Origin: Mastigamoeba balamuthi
Taxonomy: Eukaryota > Evosea > Mastigamoebida > Mastigamoebidae
Length of the DNA stretch: 64,000 nt
Direction of reading: 5' to 3'
Assembly (NCBI GenBank): GCA_902651635.1
Contig: CACRSC010000060.1
Coordinates: 133,088 to 197,087 of the forward strand
Part shown: in pieces, positions 41,162 through 51,349 of the stretch
Position numbering within the stretch: the stretch's first letter is position 1
How the letters are laid out: the number at the start of each line of letters is the position of its first letter
Program-made: the position numbers and the translations under genes
Notes under the pieces: model-generated
What the model was told of the DNA's origin: nothing
Seen by the model: only the letters and a program-made list of their open reading frames with translations
Database searches by the model: none

Positions 41162-42755
41162 ATGTCGCTGGCAAGCTTCCTGCTGCAGCAGGCCGGGGGC
41201 CAGCTCAACGAGATGGCCGACGTCTTCAAGGAGGACCAGGCCTCCGCCGCTGCCGCTGCCGCGCCCCAGCAGACGAGGGCAGCAGCGGCAGCGCCGGCAG
41301 CACAGCAGCAGAGCAGCAGCGGCAGGCAGCAGAGCAAGCAGGGCAAGCAGGGCAGCAGGCGCCAGCAGCAGCAGCAGCAGGAGGGACAGGAGCAGCAGCA
41401 GCAGGAGGGCAGCAGGCGGTGGAGGGGTGNNNNNNNNNNNNNNNNNNNNNNNNNNNNNNNNNNNNNNNNNNNNNNNNNNNNNNNNNNNNNNNNNNNNNNN
41501 NNNNNNNNNNNNNNNNNNNNNNNNNNNNNNNNNNNNNNNNNNNNNNNNNNNNNNNNNNNNNNNNNNNNNNNNNNNNNNNNNNNNNNNNNNNNNNNNNNNN
41601 NNNNNNNNNNNNNNNNNNNNNNNNNNNNNNNNNNNNNNNNNNNNNNNNNNNNNNNNNNNNNNNNNNNNNNNNNNNNNNNNNNNNNNNNNNNNNNNNNNNN
41701 NNNNNNNNNNNNNNNNNNNNNNNNNNNNNNNNNNNNNNNNNNNNNNNNNNNNNNNNNNNNNNNNNNNNNNNNNNNNNNNNNNNNNNNNNNNNNNNNNNNN
41801 NNNNNNNNNNNNNNNNNNNNNNNNNNNNNNNNNNNNNNNNNNNNNNNNNNNNNNNNNNNNNNNNNNNNNNNNNNNNNNNNNNNNNNNNNNNNNNNNNNNN
41901 NNNNNNNNNNNNNNNNNNNNNNNNNNNNNNNNNNNNNNNNNNNNNNNNNNNNNNNNNNNGCAGAGGAAGCGGACGGTGCTGAGCGTGCGGTTCCGGTCGT
42001 TCGGGGTGGCGGACCCCGCGCTGCCGAGCAAGGCCGCGCTGGCGCTGGGGCAGCTGCACGAGCAGCGCGACACGATGAACGCCTACGTGGTCCTCGCCAG
42101 CGACCCCGAGTGCGCGGCGGCCGTGGCCGAGCTCGACGGCGTCGCCTGGCGCGGCAAGCACCTGCGCGTGGACCGCGCAGAGGGCGGGGGGCAGCTCGAC
42201 CACCGCACGACCGTCTTTGTGGGCGCCCTGCCCTACGACGCCCAGGAGGAGGCCCTCCGCGCCCTCTTTGCCGACTGCGGGCCCGTGCGCGCCGTGCGCG
42301 TCGTCCGCGACGCCAAGGCGGGCAGCTGCCTGGGCTACGCCTTTGTCTCGTTCGCCTCGCGCGACGCCGTGCAGCTGGCCCTCCTCAAGAACGGCGCCAA
42401 GGCCTGCGGCCGCTCCATCCGCGTCACCCGCTGCCTCAAGGACCCCAAGGCCAGGGCCAGGGCCCATGGCTCCGACGCCCCCGCCAGGCAGCAGCAGCAG
42501 CAGCAGCGCGGGGCGCCCTGGGGCAGGCACCACCAGCAGCAGCAGCAGCAGCAGGGCAAGCCCAAGGGCCCCGCACGGGCCGCAGCCCCTGGCGCAGGCA
42601 AGCCCAAGGGAGCCAAGGGACCCAAGAAGGGGCCCAAGGGGGCCAAGGGAGCCACGGGGGCCAAGGGCAAGCGGGCAGCCCCGGAGCCCTTTGTGCGCGA
42701 CTACCGCAACCCCGGCAACACGAGCGGACGCCCTGCCAAGCGCCAGAGGAAATAA
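41162..42755 (+). CDS. RBM34: RBM34 / Nop12-like nucleolar RNA-binding protein (interrupted by gap)
   Basis: The N-terminus MSLASFLLQQAGGQLNEMAD is followed by Gln/Ala-rich sequence up to the 530-N gap. After the gap there are two RRMs. The first is AYVVLASDPECAAAVAELDG then GKHLRVDRAE. The second has TTVFVGALPYDAQEEALRAL (RNP2) and LGYAFVSFASRDAVQLAL (RNP1), spaced as in RBM34/Nop12. The C-terminus is a Gln-rich and Lys/Gly-rich tail (KGAKGPKKGPKGAKGA) ending RPAKRQRK, a nucleolar-type basic signal. Nop12 acts in pre-60S rRNA maturation. The true length and frame across the gap are unknown. Confidence 0.83.
41430..41959. other. assembly gap (530 N)
   Basis: Unsequenced stretch inside the RBM34-like gene. 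The Gln/CAG-rich sequence before it suggests a difficult low-complexity repeat. Confidence 0.99.
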
Positions 42756-43032
42756 ACACGCAGAGCACTGCGCCCAGTGCGCCAGCAGCAGCAGCGACCG
42801 GTAGGGGAGTCCATCAAGGGGGCAGGGGCGCACCAGCACGGGGCCCTGGGGCGGTGGCACTGCGGTGCTGTGGCGCTGTGGTTCGAAAAAGAGGGGGGGA
42901 GGGCACGAGACGGATCAGACGAGACAGACGAGTCAACGAGAGAGGCAGGGCAGCAGCCGATGCGGCGTGCTGCGCTGCTCTGCTGTGTTGCTCTGCTGTT
43001 GTGCTGTGGGGGGTGTCTGAGTGGCAGTGGGC
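42756..43032. other. convergent intergenic region
   Basis: 277 bp between the 3' ends of RBM34 and the four-TM gene; repeats of gctgctctgctgtgttgctc near 42,970-43,005; no gene. Confidence 0.5.
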
Positions 43033-43706
43033 TCAGACAGAGGTGTAGCCCGTCTCGGAGTTGCCGCCGATGCCCGTGTAGAGGAGGATCGACGAGGCGA
43101 AGAGGCAGCCCTGCACCAGCGGCAGAGAGGCGACACAGCGTCAGCGCCAGTGCAGTGAGAGGAGAGTGAGAGAGTAGAGATAGAGGAGTAGAGAGTAGAG
43201 AGTAGAGATGGAGAGGGCACCTGGCCGCCAAAGACGAAGAAGAAGCCAGTGGCGGCGGCGGCGTTGGGCCCGCTGTGGGCCGAGGCCTTGGCGAGGACGA
43301 CAAAGTAGAAGAAGGACCAGAGGGCGCCGGCCAGGGCCAGCACCGCCGCTGCCAGCGCCACCCCGCTGTACTCGCGCACCGGGCGGAACGCCACCAGCCC
43401 CAGCACACACGCCCCCACCAGCGCCCCCAGCTCCACGTACCCCAGCGCCGCCGTCGACGCCGCCAGCCCCGACAGCCCCAGCAGCAGCCCAAACTGCTCC
43501 CCCCAGCGCCCTCGGTACCGTCAGACCACGCCACATCCCATCGCGTCACGCCACGCCACGTCGCGTCACGCCAGGGCGGGGGACGCGATGCGACGGGGCA
43601 GAGGACAGAGGGGGCAGCAGAGGGAGAGGGAGAGAGAGGGACGCACGCCGGTGAGGGCAGCGCCGACGAGGGCGACTACGAGGAGGTGCTGTGTCTTGAC
43701 CTGCAT
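43033..43706 (-). CDS. small four-TM membrane protein
   Basis: Exons 43,647-43,706, 43,221-43,493 and 43,033-43,110 give 136 aa. The N-terminus is MQVKTQHLLVVALVGAALTG. Four hydrophobic segments follow the pattern of MARVEL/tetraspan-like proteins: LLVVALVGAALTGFGLLLGL, ELGALVGACVLGLVAF, ALAAAVLALAGALWSFFYFV and AAATGFFFVFGGQGCLFASS. The tail is polar (GGNSETGYTSV). No specific family can be assigned from these short segments. It shares a 400-bp divergent promoter region with TTC21B. Confidence 0.65.
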
Positions 43707-44107
43707 GGATGATGGTTGCGGTGCGGGCTGCGAGTGCTCGTGTGCTTGGGGTTGGGTGTTGTGTCTGCCGGTGCGGGCGACGCGGAAATACAAACGACAA
43801 AGATACGCCAGCACACCCCCCGTAATATCTGACACGTCACAACCAGAACACCAACCCCACCAACCACCCACCGCCCAACGTCCATCGCCGTGGATGTCGC
43901 ATCAGGGGCCAGCACCAGCGGACCCCATTCCGAGCAGATGGGCAGGGGGGGCAGGGAGGGACGCAGGAGGGGGAGATAGAGGAATCTCAGGGGACGCGCC
44001 ATAAATAGGACAGCGCATCGCAGCGGCACACTCGCACGCTCGCACGAGGAGGGCAGCCAACCCAAGCACAGAGAGCAGCCACCGCACGAGAGAGTGAGAG
44101 AGGGAAG
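43707..44107. promoter_or_regulatory. divergent promoter region, four-TM gene / TTC21B
   Basis: 401 bp between two divergent starts. A cataaatag sequence near 44,000 could act as a TATA element for TTC21B about 100 bp downstream. Otherwise unremarkable. Confidence 0.4.
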
Positions 44108-47100
44108 ATGGCGACAGCAGGGGCAGGCGGGGGGCAGCAGCAGGGGCAGCAGGGGCAGCAGCAGCAGCTGCAGATGGACCAGATACAGGCGCTGGTGAAC
44201 CACTACGCCCGCGAGGGCCTCTACCGCCACATGGCCGCCCTCTGCGCCGACTACCTCAAGAGGCGCGGCGACGACCCCATCCTCCTCTTCTGGAAGGCCC
44301 TCAGCGCCGTCCTCGAGGGTACTCTCTCTCTCCTCGCTGCTGCTGCCCCTTTCAATTGACTCGGCGCCCTTTTTTTTTCCTCCTCCTCCCTCTCCCTCTC
44401 CCTCGCCCCCGTGTCGCTCGGCGCCCGCGCAGGGAGCGTCTCCGAGGGCATGCGCGACCTGCAGGCCATCCAGGCCAAGCGGGACACGCGCCTGGCCTGC
44501 ACCGTGGCCCTCATCTACGCCCACAACAAGTGCAAGCTCGTGGGTGCGTGTGGCCCCCTCCCACGCCTGCTGACACTACTGTGCGGGAGCGCAGACAGCG
44601 AGTCTGTGGAGGAGCTGCAGCGCAACGTGGCGGGGGACAGCAAGAGCTCGTCGTTTGAGGGGCTGCTGGTGGCGGGCGCCTTCTACATGCACACGCGGCA
44701 GCACGACAAGGCCCGCGAGGTGCTCAAGGCGGCGCAGGAGAAGCAGGACAACAGCGCCGTGCGGACGCTGCTGGGCTGGGTCGACCTCACCTGCGGCAGG
44801 GACGTCATCGCCTCCAAGGCCAACAGGCACTTCGAGGGCGCCCTCAAGCTCACCGAGCCCAAGTTCTGGGTCGAGGCCCTCGTCGGCCAGGCCCGCTTCC
44901 TCGGCTCCCAGAAGAACTACAAGGCACTCCCCTTCGCCCGCTGTTTCAATTGATTCAGCCCCGCCAACTTTGCCTCTCATTCCGATGCCTCCTTTTATAT
45001 TCATCGTTCCTTTTTTGATGATTGAGATGAGCAATTGAATTGGGTGCTGGAAATGCTCAGTGCTGGGCCCTGGCACTGACGGCGAGGCGCAGGAAGCGCT
45101 GGAGATGCTGGACCAGGCGGTGGTGCTGCACGGGTGGTACGTGCCGGCGCTGCTGGAGAAGGGGCGGATGCTGGTGACGATGGGGGACTGGGAGCAGGCC
45201 CAGGAGGCCGTCGACCGCGTGCTCGCCCGCGAGCCCCTCAACGTCGAGGCCCTCCAGATGGCCATCCTCCACATGCTCACGCGCGAGGGCAACTACGCCG
45301 CCTGCGCCTCGCGCATCGCCGAGCTCACGCGCGCCCTCGACGCCAAGGAGCCCCGCAACCCCACCCTCTACACCTTCTGCGCAAAGTTCATCAGCCGCGT
45401 CGCCGGCCACAACCCCCTGTACTCCACTCCTCTCTCGCTCTCTACCCCTCTGCGGTCTGCCCGCTACGCTGTTCCCGCGATTCAATTGATTGGCATCTTT
45501 CCCCCTCCCTTGGTATTTTGCTGGCGCCATTGTGGCACACAGCTCTGTTGCCGTCGCTGGGACACTCAGCTGACCTGGGGGGCGCGGCAGGGTGCTGCAG
45601 GCGACGCAGGTGCTGGTGGACCGGGCGCTGGCGCTGGCGGCGGAGAACAGCGAGATACTGACCGAGGCGGGGCAGCAGGCGCTGCTGGCGGGCAACGTGG
45701 CGGGGGCGCTGCAGCAGTTCAAGCAGGCGCTCAAGTACAACGAGAGCAGCGTCGACGCGCTGTTCGGGACGGTGCGCTGCCAGCTGCTGTCGGGCAACCT
45801 GGCCGAGGCCGAGCAGCAGCTGGACTTCCTCAACGAGCTGCACTCGACGCTGGGGCGCAACGCCGAGCTGCTCTACCTGACGGGGGCGCTGCGCTGGGCG
45901 CGGGGCGACGCGTCGGCCGAGGCGCTGGAGCTGCTGACCGAGGCGGTGGACGTGCACTTCCGGGGGCTCAAGGGGGCCGCGCTGGGCCCCGAGTACTACG
46001 TGCGCTTCAACGCGGACCTGCTGCTGGACGTGGCCAAGCAGTACCTGCAGCGCGAGGGCGAGGAGCCCATCGACGCGGTGGCCCCGGTGCCCGAGACGCT
46101 GGCCAAGGCGGCCAAGCTGCTGGAGATCGTGGCCAAGGCGCTGCCGGGGCACCTCGAGTGCGCGCACCTGCTGGCCAAGACGCGCTACCTCAGCAACGAC
46201 GTCGACAAGGCGCGGACGGCCGTCGAGCAGTGCCTGCGCCTCAACCCCACGTTCAGCGAGGCCTACCTGCTGCAGGCGCAGCTGCACCTCGGCCGCGACG
46301 ACGCCAAGCGGGCGCTGCAGGCCCTAGACAACGCCGTCAGCCACAACTTCAAGATCCGCCACAACGCGCTCTACTACCTCCTCAAGGCCCGCGCGCACTA
46401 CGCCCTCGGCGACGTCGACAACACCGTCAAGACCCTCGACCAGGCCCTCGAGCTCCCCGACGTCCGCCCCTCAGGCGCCCAGGGCCAGGGCCAGGGCTCC
46501 TCGCTCGCGGCGTCTGCCGGGGGTGGCGACGACGCGCAGCAGCAGCAGCAGCGCGGGGCGGTGGCCGCGGCGTCGCCGCACGTGGTGGTGTCGCTGCACA
46601 TACTGCAGGCGCAGCAGATGGCGGCGCAGGGGCGGGCGGCCGACGCGAAGCAGCTGCTGGGCGAGTGCGCGCGGCGGTACCGGGGGACGGCGCAGGAGCT
46701 GCGGGTGGCGATGGGGCAGGCGGAGCTGCTGGTCAAGACGGGGGACACGCAGGGGGCGCTGCGGCTGCTGAGCGTGGTGGAGCCGGCCGAGCAGGCGCAG
46801 TTTGTGCGGGCGCAGGGGATGATGGCGGGCATCTACCTGAGCCAGCACGGCGACAAGAAGAACTACGTCAAGTGCTTCGAGCGCCTGCACGCGGTCAACC
46901 CCACGCCGCACACGCTGCTGCTGCTGGCCGACGCGTACATACGCGTGCAGGAGCCCGACAGGGCCATCGCGCTCTACGAGAAGGCGCTGGCCGACAAGGA
47001 GGACCACACGATCGCGCGCAAGATCGGGCAGGCGCTCGTGACGACGCACGAGTTCAGCAAGGCCATCGAGTACTACGAGGCCGCGCTCAAGGCCGACGCC

Positions 47101-48696
47101 AGCAACACGGCGCTGCGCTACGACCTCGCCGAGCTCTACACGCGGCTGCGGCGCTTCACCGACGCCGAGCGCGTGACGAGCCCGGTGATCGACCGGCAGC
47201 GCGACACGCAGCAGGCGGCGGAGCTGACGCTGGCCTCGCGCTTCCTGGTGCTGCTGGGGACCGTGCAGGAGGGCAACCGCATGGTCGACAAGGCCGTCGA
47301 GACGCTCGTGCGGGCGCGCGAGCTGCAGAACGCGGTGCTGGCCAAGGCCAAGAGCGAGAACCCGGAGATGCTGCAGGCGGCGCGGCAGCTGGCGGCGGAC
47401 ATCACGTTCCGGCTGGCCGAGCACCAGGTGACGCTCAAGAACACGCAGCGGGCGCAGGCCTACTACATCGAGACGCTGCAGCACAACGACCAGCACCGGC
47501 GGGCGATGCTGGCGCTGGCCAAGCTCTACCTCTCGCGCGGCGAGTACGACCTCTGCCAGCACCAGTGCATCACGATGCTGCGCACGGACCCCTCCAACGA
47601 GGAGGCCTCGCTGATGCTCGCGGACCTCATGTTCCACAAGGGCGACTTTGACGCGGCCATCTTCCACTTCCAGCAGCTCCTCGAGAAGCGCCCCGACCAC
47701 TACGTCGGCCTCGAGCGCCTCATCAACCTCCTGCACAGCGCCGGCAAGACCGCCGACGTCGCCAAGTTCCTCGCCACCGCAGAGGCCCGCCACCGCGCCA
47801 AGAACAGGTCCGGGCTCAGCTACTGCAAGGGCCTCTACGCCAAGTACATGAGCAACGCCAAGGACGCCCTCGCCGAGTTCAACACGGCCCGCCAGGACCC
47901 CGAGTGGGCCGCCAAGGCCCGCATGCAGATGATCGCCCTCTACCTCGGCCTCGACACGGAGATGTTCCTCGACGAGGACTCCAAGGACTCGGGCAAGGAC
48001 GGCGGCGCCGGCGGGGCCCCCGACGCCACGGCCGCCGCCAGCGTGCAGAGCGCGCGCGAGCTGCTGGCGGAGCTGCAGGCGGGGCCGCAGGCGTCGTCGG
48101 TGGAGCTCAAGGTGCTCGAGTGCTACACGCTGATCATGGCGCGCAGCAAGCAGAGCGTCGAGCAGGCCATCACGACGCTGATGCCCATGTGCGCCAACGA
48201 GCAGAGCGCCCCGGCGCAGGCGCTGCTGGCCATCAGCGTCGCCTACATGGCCGTGAAGCAGTCGCCCAAGGCGCGCAACTTCCTGCGGCGCCTGAGCAAG
48301 ATGGAGTACACGCCCGAGCTGGCCCCGGAGTTTGAGCGCGGGTGGCTGCTGCTCTCGCACATCTACATACAGAGCGGCAAGTTCGACCTGGCGCAGGAGC
48401 TGCTCAAGCAGTGCCTCGAGCACAACAAGTCGTGCGCGCGCGCGTGGGAGCAGATGGGGTACATCATGGAGAAGGAGCAGTCGTACAGGGACGCCGCAGA
48501 GAACTACGAGAGCGCCTGGAAGATGCTCAACGAGACCGACCCCTCGATCGGCTACAAGCTCGCCTTCAACTACCTCAAGGCCAAGCGCTACGTCGAGGCC
48601 ATCTCCATCTGCCACAAGGTCCTCGCCATCGCCCCCACCTACCCCAAGATCCGCAAGGAGATCCTCGACCGCGCCCGCTCCTCCCTCCGCACCTGA
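44108..48696 (+). CDS. TTC21B: IFT139 / TTC21B, intraflagellar transport IFT-A subunit
   Basis: Five exons (44,108-44,318; 44,433-44,543; 44,595-44,923; 45,093-45,418; 45,591-48,696) give 1,360 aa, close to the usual about 1,320. The N-terminus has ALVNHYAREGLYRHMAALCA and DDPILLFWKALSAVLEGS, typical of IFT139. TPR repeats run nearly end to end, for example YKEALEMLDQAVV, AYIRVQEPDRAIALYEKALA, AIFHFQQLLEKRPDHYVGLE and CARAWEQMGYIMEKEQSYRD. The C-terminal block YVEAISICHKVLAIAPTYPK is the conserved family end. IFT139 is a peripheral IFT-A component needed for retrograde ciliary transport. Intron 3 is GC-AG (donor gcactc); introns 1, 3 and 4 contain caattga. A Ser/Gly/Gln-rich insert lies at about 46,460-46,570. 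Confidence 0.95.
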
Positions 48697-49087
48697 GCAC
48701 CTGAGAGCACCTGAGCCCTTTCCCCCCTTGACCCTCTGCCCACTCGGCGACCACTGCTCGGGAATCGCTCGCCCCTTTCTCCCCTGTTGCTGTACACACC
48801 CAAACACCAGACAAGCAAAACCAACCAGCCACCCAGCCACCCAGCCACCCAGCCACCCAGCCATCCAGCCATCCCAGCCCCCCGCTCTGCTTCCGCGTTC
48901 TTGGTGAGGCTCTCTCTACATTGCTTTGCTTTGCTTTGCCTTGCTTTCGGAGTGCGGTGGTGGGCTGCTTGCTCTGTCGCGCTCAATTGACTTGCTCTCT
49001 CACACTCTGCTTTTTGCTCCTTTGCTTAGGGCGCGTGTACAACAAACGCACTAAATATGACATGGCCGTGCCCGCCTGCCGCTGTGG
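48697..49087. repeat. convergent intergenic with short tandem repeats
   Basis: Five copies of cagccaccca-like units at about 48,828-48,870 and tttgctttgctttgcc at about 48,920-48,945. Lies between the 3' ends of TTC21B and the Sel1 gene. No gene. Confidence 0.7.
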
Positions 49088-50840
49088 TCAGAGCGACAGC
49101 TTCTTGGCGCAGGCAAACGCGAGGGCGTCTGCTGGCGCAGCCGCTGCCACAGGGAACTTGTGGTGGCTCCTGCGCGCCAGCACCGAGTAGTTGTGCGCCG
49201 CGACGGCCAGCCCGTGGTCCGCCGCGTACTTGAACAGCCGCGCCGCCTCGTTCTGGTCCCGCGTGATGCCCGTCCCCTGCAGCGCCCGCGTGAGTGGCGC
49301 CCGCGCGCGCGGCCGAGGTGGTGGGGGGAGTGCGCACGTTGGCGTAGCAGACGGCGAGGTTGTAGCAGCCCAGGGCGTCGCCCCTGCGCGCGGCCTCGAT
49401 GAACCAGCGGACGGCCTCGCGGTCGCCGCGCCTGGCGGGGTCGGGGGCCTTCTGGAGGAGGGCGCCGAGCTTGACCATGGCCTGCGTGCTGCCCTGGTAG
49501 GCGGCCTCTGTCAGGAGCGCCTGCGCCCTGGCCGCGTCCTGGGCCACCTCCCCGCACCCCTTCTCCAGCATGCCCGCCAGGTGCACCCGCGCGGCCGTGC
49601 TGCCCCGCTCGGCGGCCCTCGCCAGGATGCGTGCGGCCTCGGCCTCGGAGCGCGGGACGCCGCTGCCCGCCTTGAAGGCCAGCGCGAGCGACACCATCGC
49701 CCCCACGTGGCCGCTCTCGGCAGCCTGCGCGAACAGCTCCGCCGCCGTCTCGGGGCTCTGGGAGACGGCGGTGCCCGCCTCGTGGGCGAGGCCCAGCCTG
49801 TACTGCGCCTCTGCGTGGCCCTGCGCCGCCGCCTGCGCGTAGTACTCGACGCTGCGGGCCGCGCTGGGCGAGAGGCCCCCCCGCCCCTGCGCCACCGCCC
49901 ACCCCACCGTGTACTGCGCCTCGGCGTGGCCCCCCGCGCTCGCCGCCAGCATCAGCCGCACCGCCTCGGCCTCGTCGACGGCCACCCCCTGCGCACGCCC
50001 CCACCCCCCAGACCCCCACACAGCAAGCGCGGAGCATTTCCGGGCGACGTCATAAGTGCGCCGTTTTCCCGGTGGGCGGGAAATGCAGCGAGGGCGGGGG
50101 GCGCGGAATGGGAACGCGGCGGGGCGCACGAGGCCCTTGGAGAAGCAGCGGCCCAGGTGGAACTGCGCGAGGTAGCAGCCGCCCAGCGCAGCGACGTGGT
50201 AGAGGCGCGCCGCGTGGGCCGTGTCGCCGGCAGCGCTCTCGGACCAGAGCCCCGCCAGCAGCAGCCCCGCAGGCCCCGCAGGCCCGCTGCTCTCGAGGGC
50301 CCCGCAGAACCCGCGGGCCTCTGCAGAGGCGGCCTCGGAGGCGCTGGCGCACTCGCCGGCGGCGCGGCCCAGGGCGGCCTCGCAGGGGTCGCCGCGGGCA
50401 AAGGCGCAGGGGTGGGCCAGCCGCAGCGCCCGGCACAGCACCAGCGCTGGCGCGAAGCAGCGCGCTGGCGACGCCGCCCCCAGCACAGCGTCCCGCACCG
50501 CACGGGCGGCCCCCACAGGGTCCGCGGGGCGCCCGCTGGCGGCTGCGGGCCCGTTGAGCAGCGTGAGGGCGCGCAGCGTCGCCTGGGCGGCCGCAGAGGC
50601 GAGCGCCAGCGATGGGGAGGGCAGCGGCAGCGGCAGCGGCAGGGGGTGGTGGGGCGACCCCTGGCCCGAAGAGGATGCGGCGCCTGAGGGGCCGCCCACA
50701 GCAGCAGAGGCAGCAGCAGCAGCAGGAGGGGAGGGCGTGGGGGAGGAGGCCATCAGCGGAGAATCGCTGGCGAAGACGAAGCTCTTGGGGCCCCGCTGCG
50801 GGGGCGAGAGGTCCGCCATGCAGGGCTCGTCGCAGGACAT
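49088..50840 (-). CDS. Sel1-repeat protein
   Basis: Three exons (50,130-50,840; 49,338-49,988; 49,088-49,276) give 516 aa. The N-terminus MSCDEPCMADLSPPQRGPKS is followed by Ser/Pro/Ala-rich sequence. At least seven Sel1-like repeats follow, for example GHAEAQYTVGWAVAQGRGGL, GHAEAQYRLGLAHEAGTAV, GHVGAMVSLALAFKAGSGV, GSTAARVHLAGMLEKGCGEV and DALGCYNLAVCYANG. The C-terminus is CAKKLSL. Sel1 repeats form alpha-solenoid adaptors, and no catalytic domain is present. Both introns use donor gtgcgc and are in phase 0. A second Sel1 gene starts at 63,043. Confidence 0.83.
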
Positions 50841-51349
50841 CGCAGCAGGGGGCGCGCACGATAAGCGGGGGAGGGGCCTGCAGGGGTGCGAGTCCAGTAG
50901 TGGTAATTTCTGTTCTGCAGAGGCCTCTGCCGTCTCTGCGCTTGTTCGAGCGACAGGAAATCGGGCAGAACCAACCTCCACACCCGCCCTGCCGCAGTCT
51001 TTTCCCGCTTTTTTCCTCTATCTGCCCCCCTCCCCCCACCGCACGGCGCCCCACACCCCGTGGGTGGGGGGATCGCCCCCGACGCCGTGGGCGCAGCGAC
51101 TGCGCAAGGGGCCCCGATTCTCAGGTGGAAAAAGAGCGGAAAAGTGAGGAAGCAGAGCTAGTCCAGTAAAATGGACGAGTGGCTCGCTCGGGCTAAGTTG
51201 CAGTTCCGGGGTCAGGAAAGCAGGCCCAACAAGGCCTCGCGCTGTTGCACAGGGGCACCGGGGCAGCGTTTCAAGTAAAAACAAATAGGCCGCACGGTTC
51301 TGGAACTATTCGACCGTGTGTGTGGGGCTCAGCTGCTCTACTGGGGGGT
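50841..51349. other. intergenic region
   Basis: 509 bp upstream of the Sel1 gene and downstream of the BAH gene. It likely holds the Sel1 promoter. No gene or RNA is recognised. Confidence 0.4.

Noticed and set aside
45060-47651. 863-codon plus frame overlapping TTC21B in another phase
   Set aside because: Ala/Gly/Arg-rich shadow; the TPR frame is conserved and spliced in phase.
46471-48864. 797-codon minus frame opposite TTC21B
   Set aside because: Leu/Val/Arg-rich antisense of a GC-rich TPR gene; no domain.
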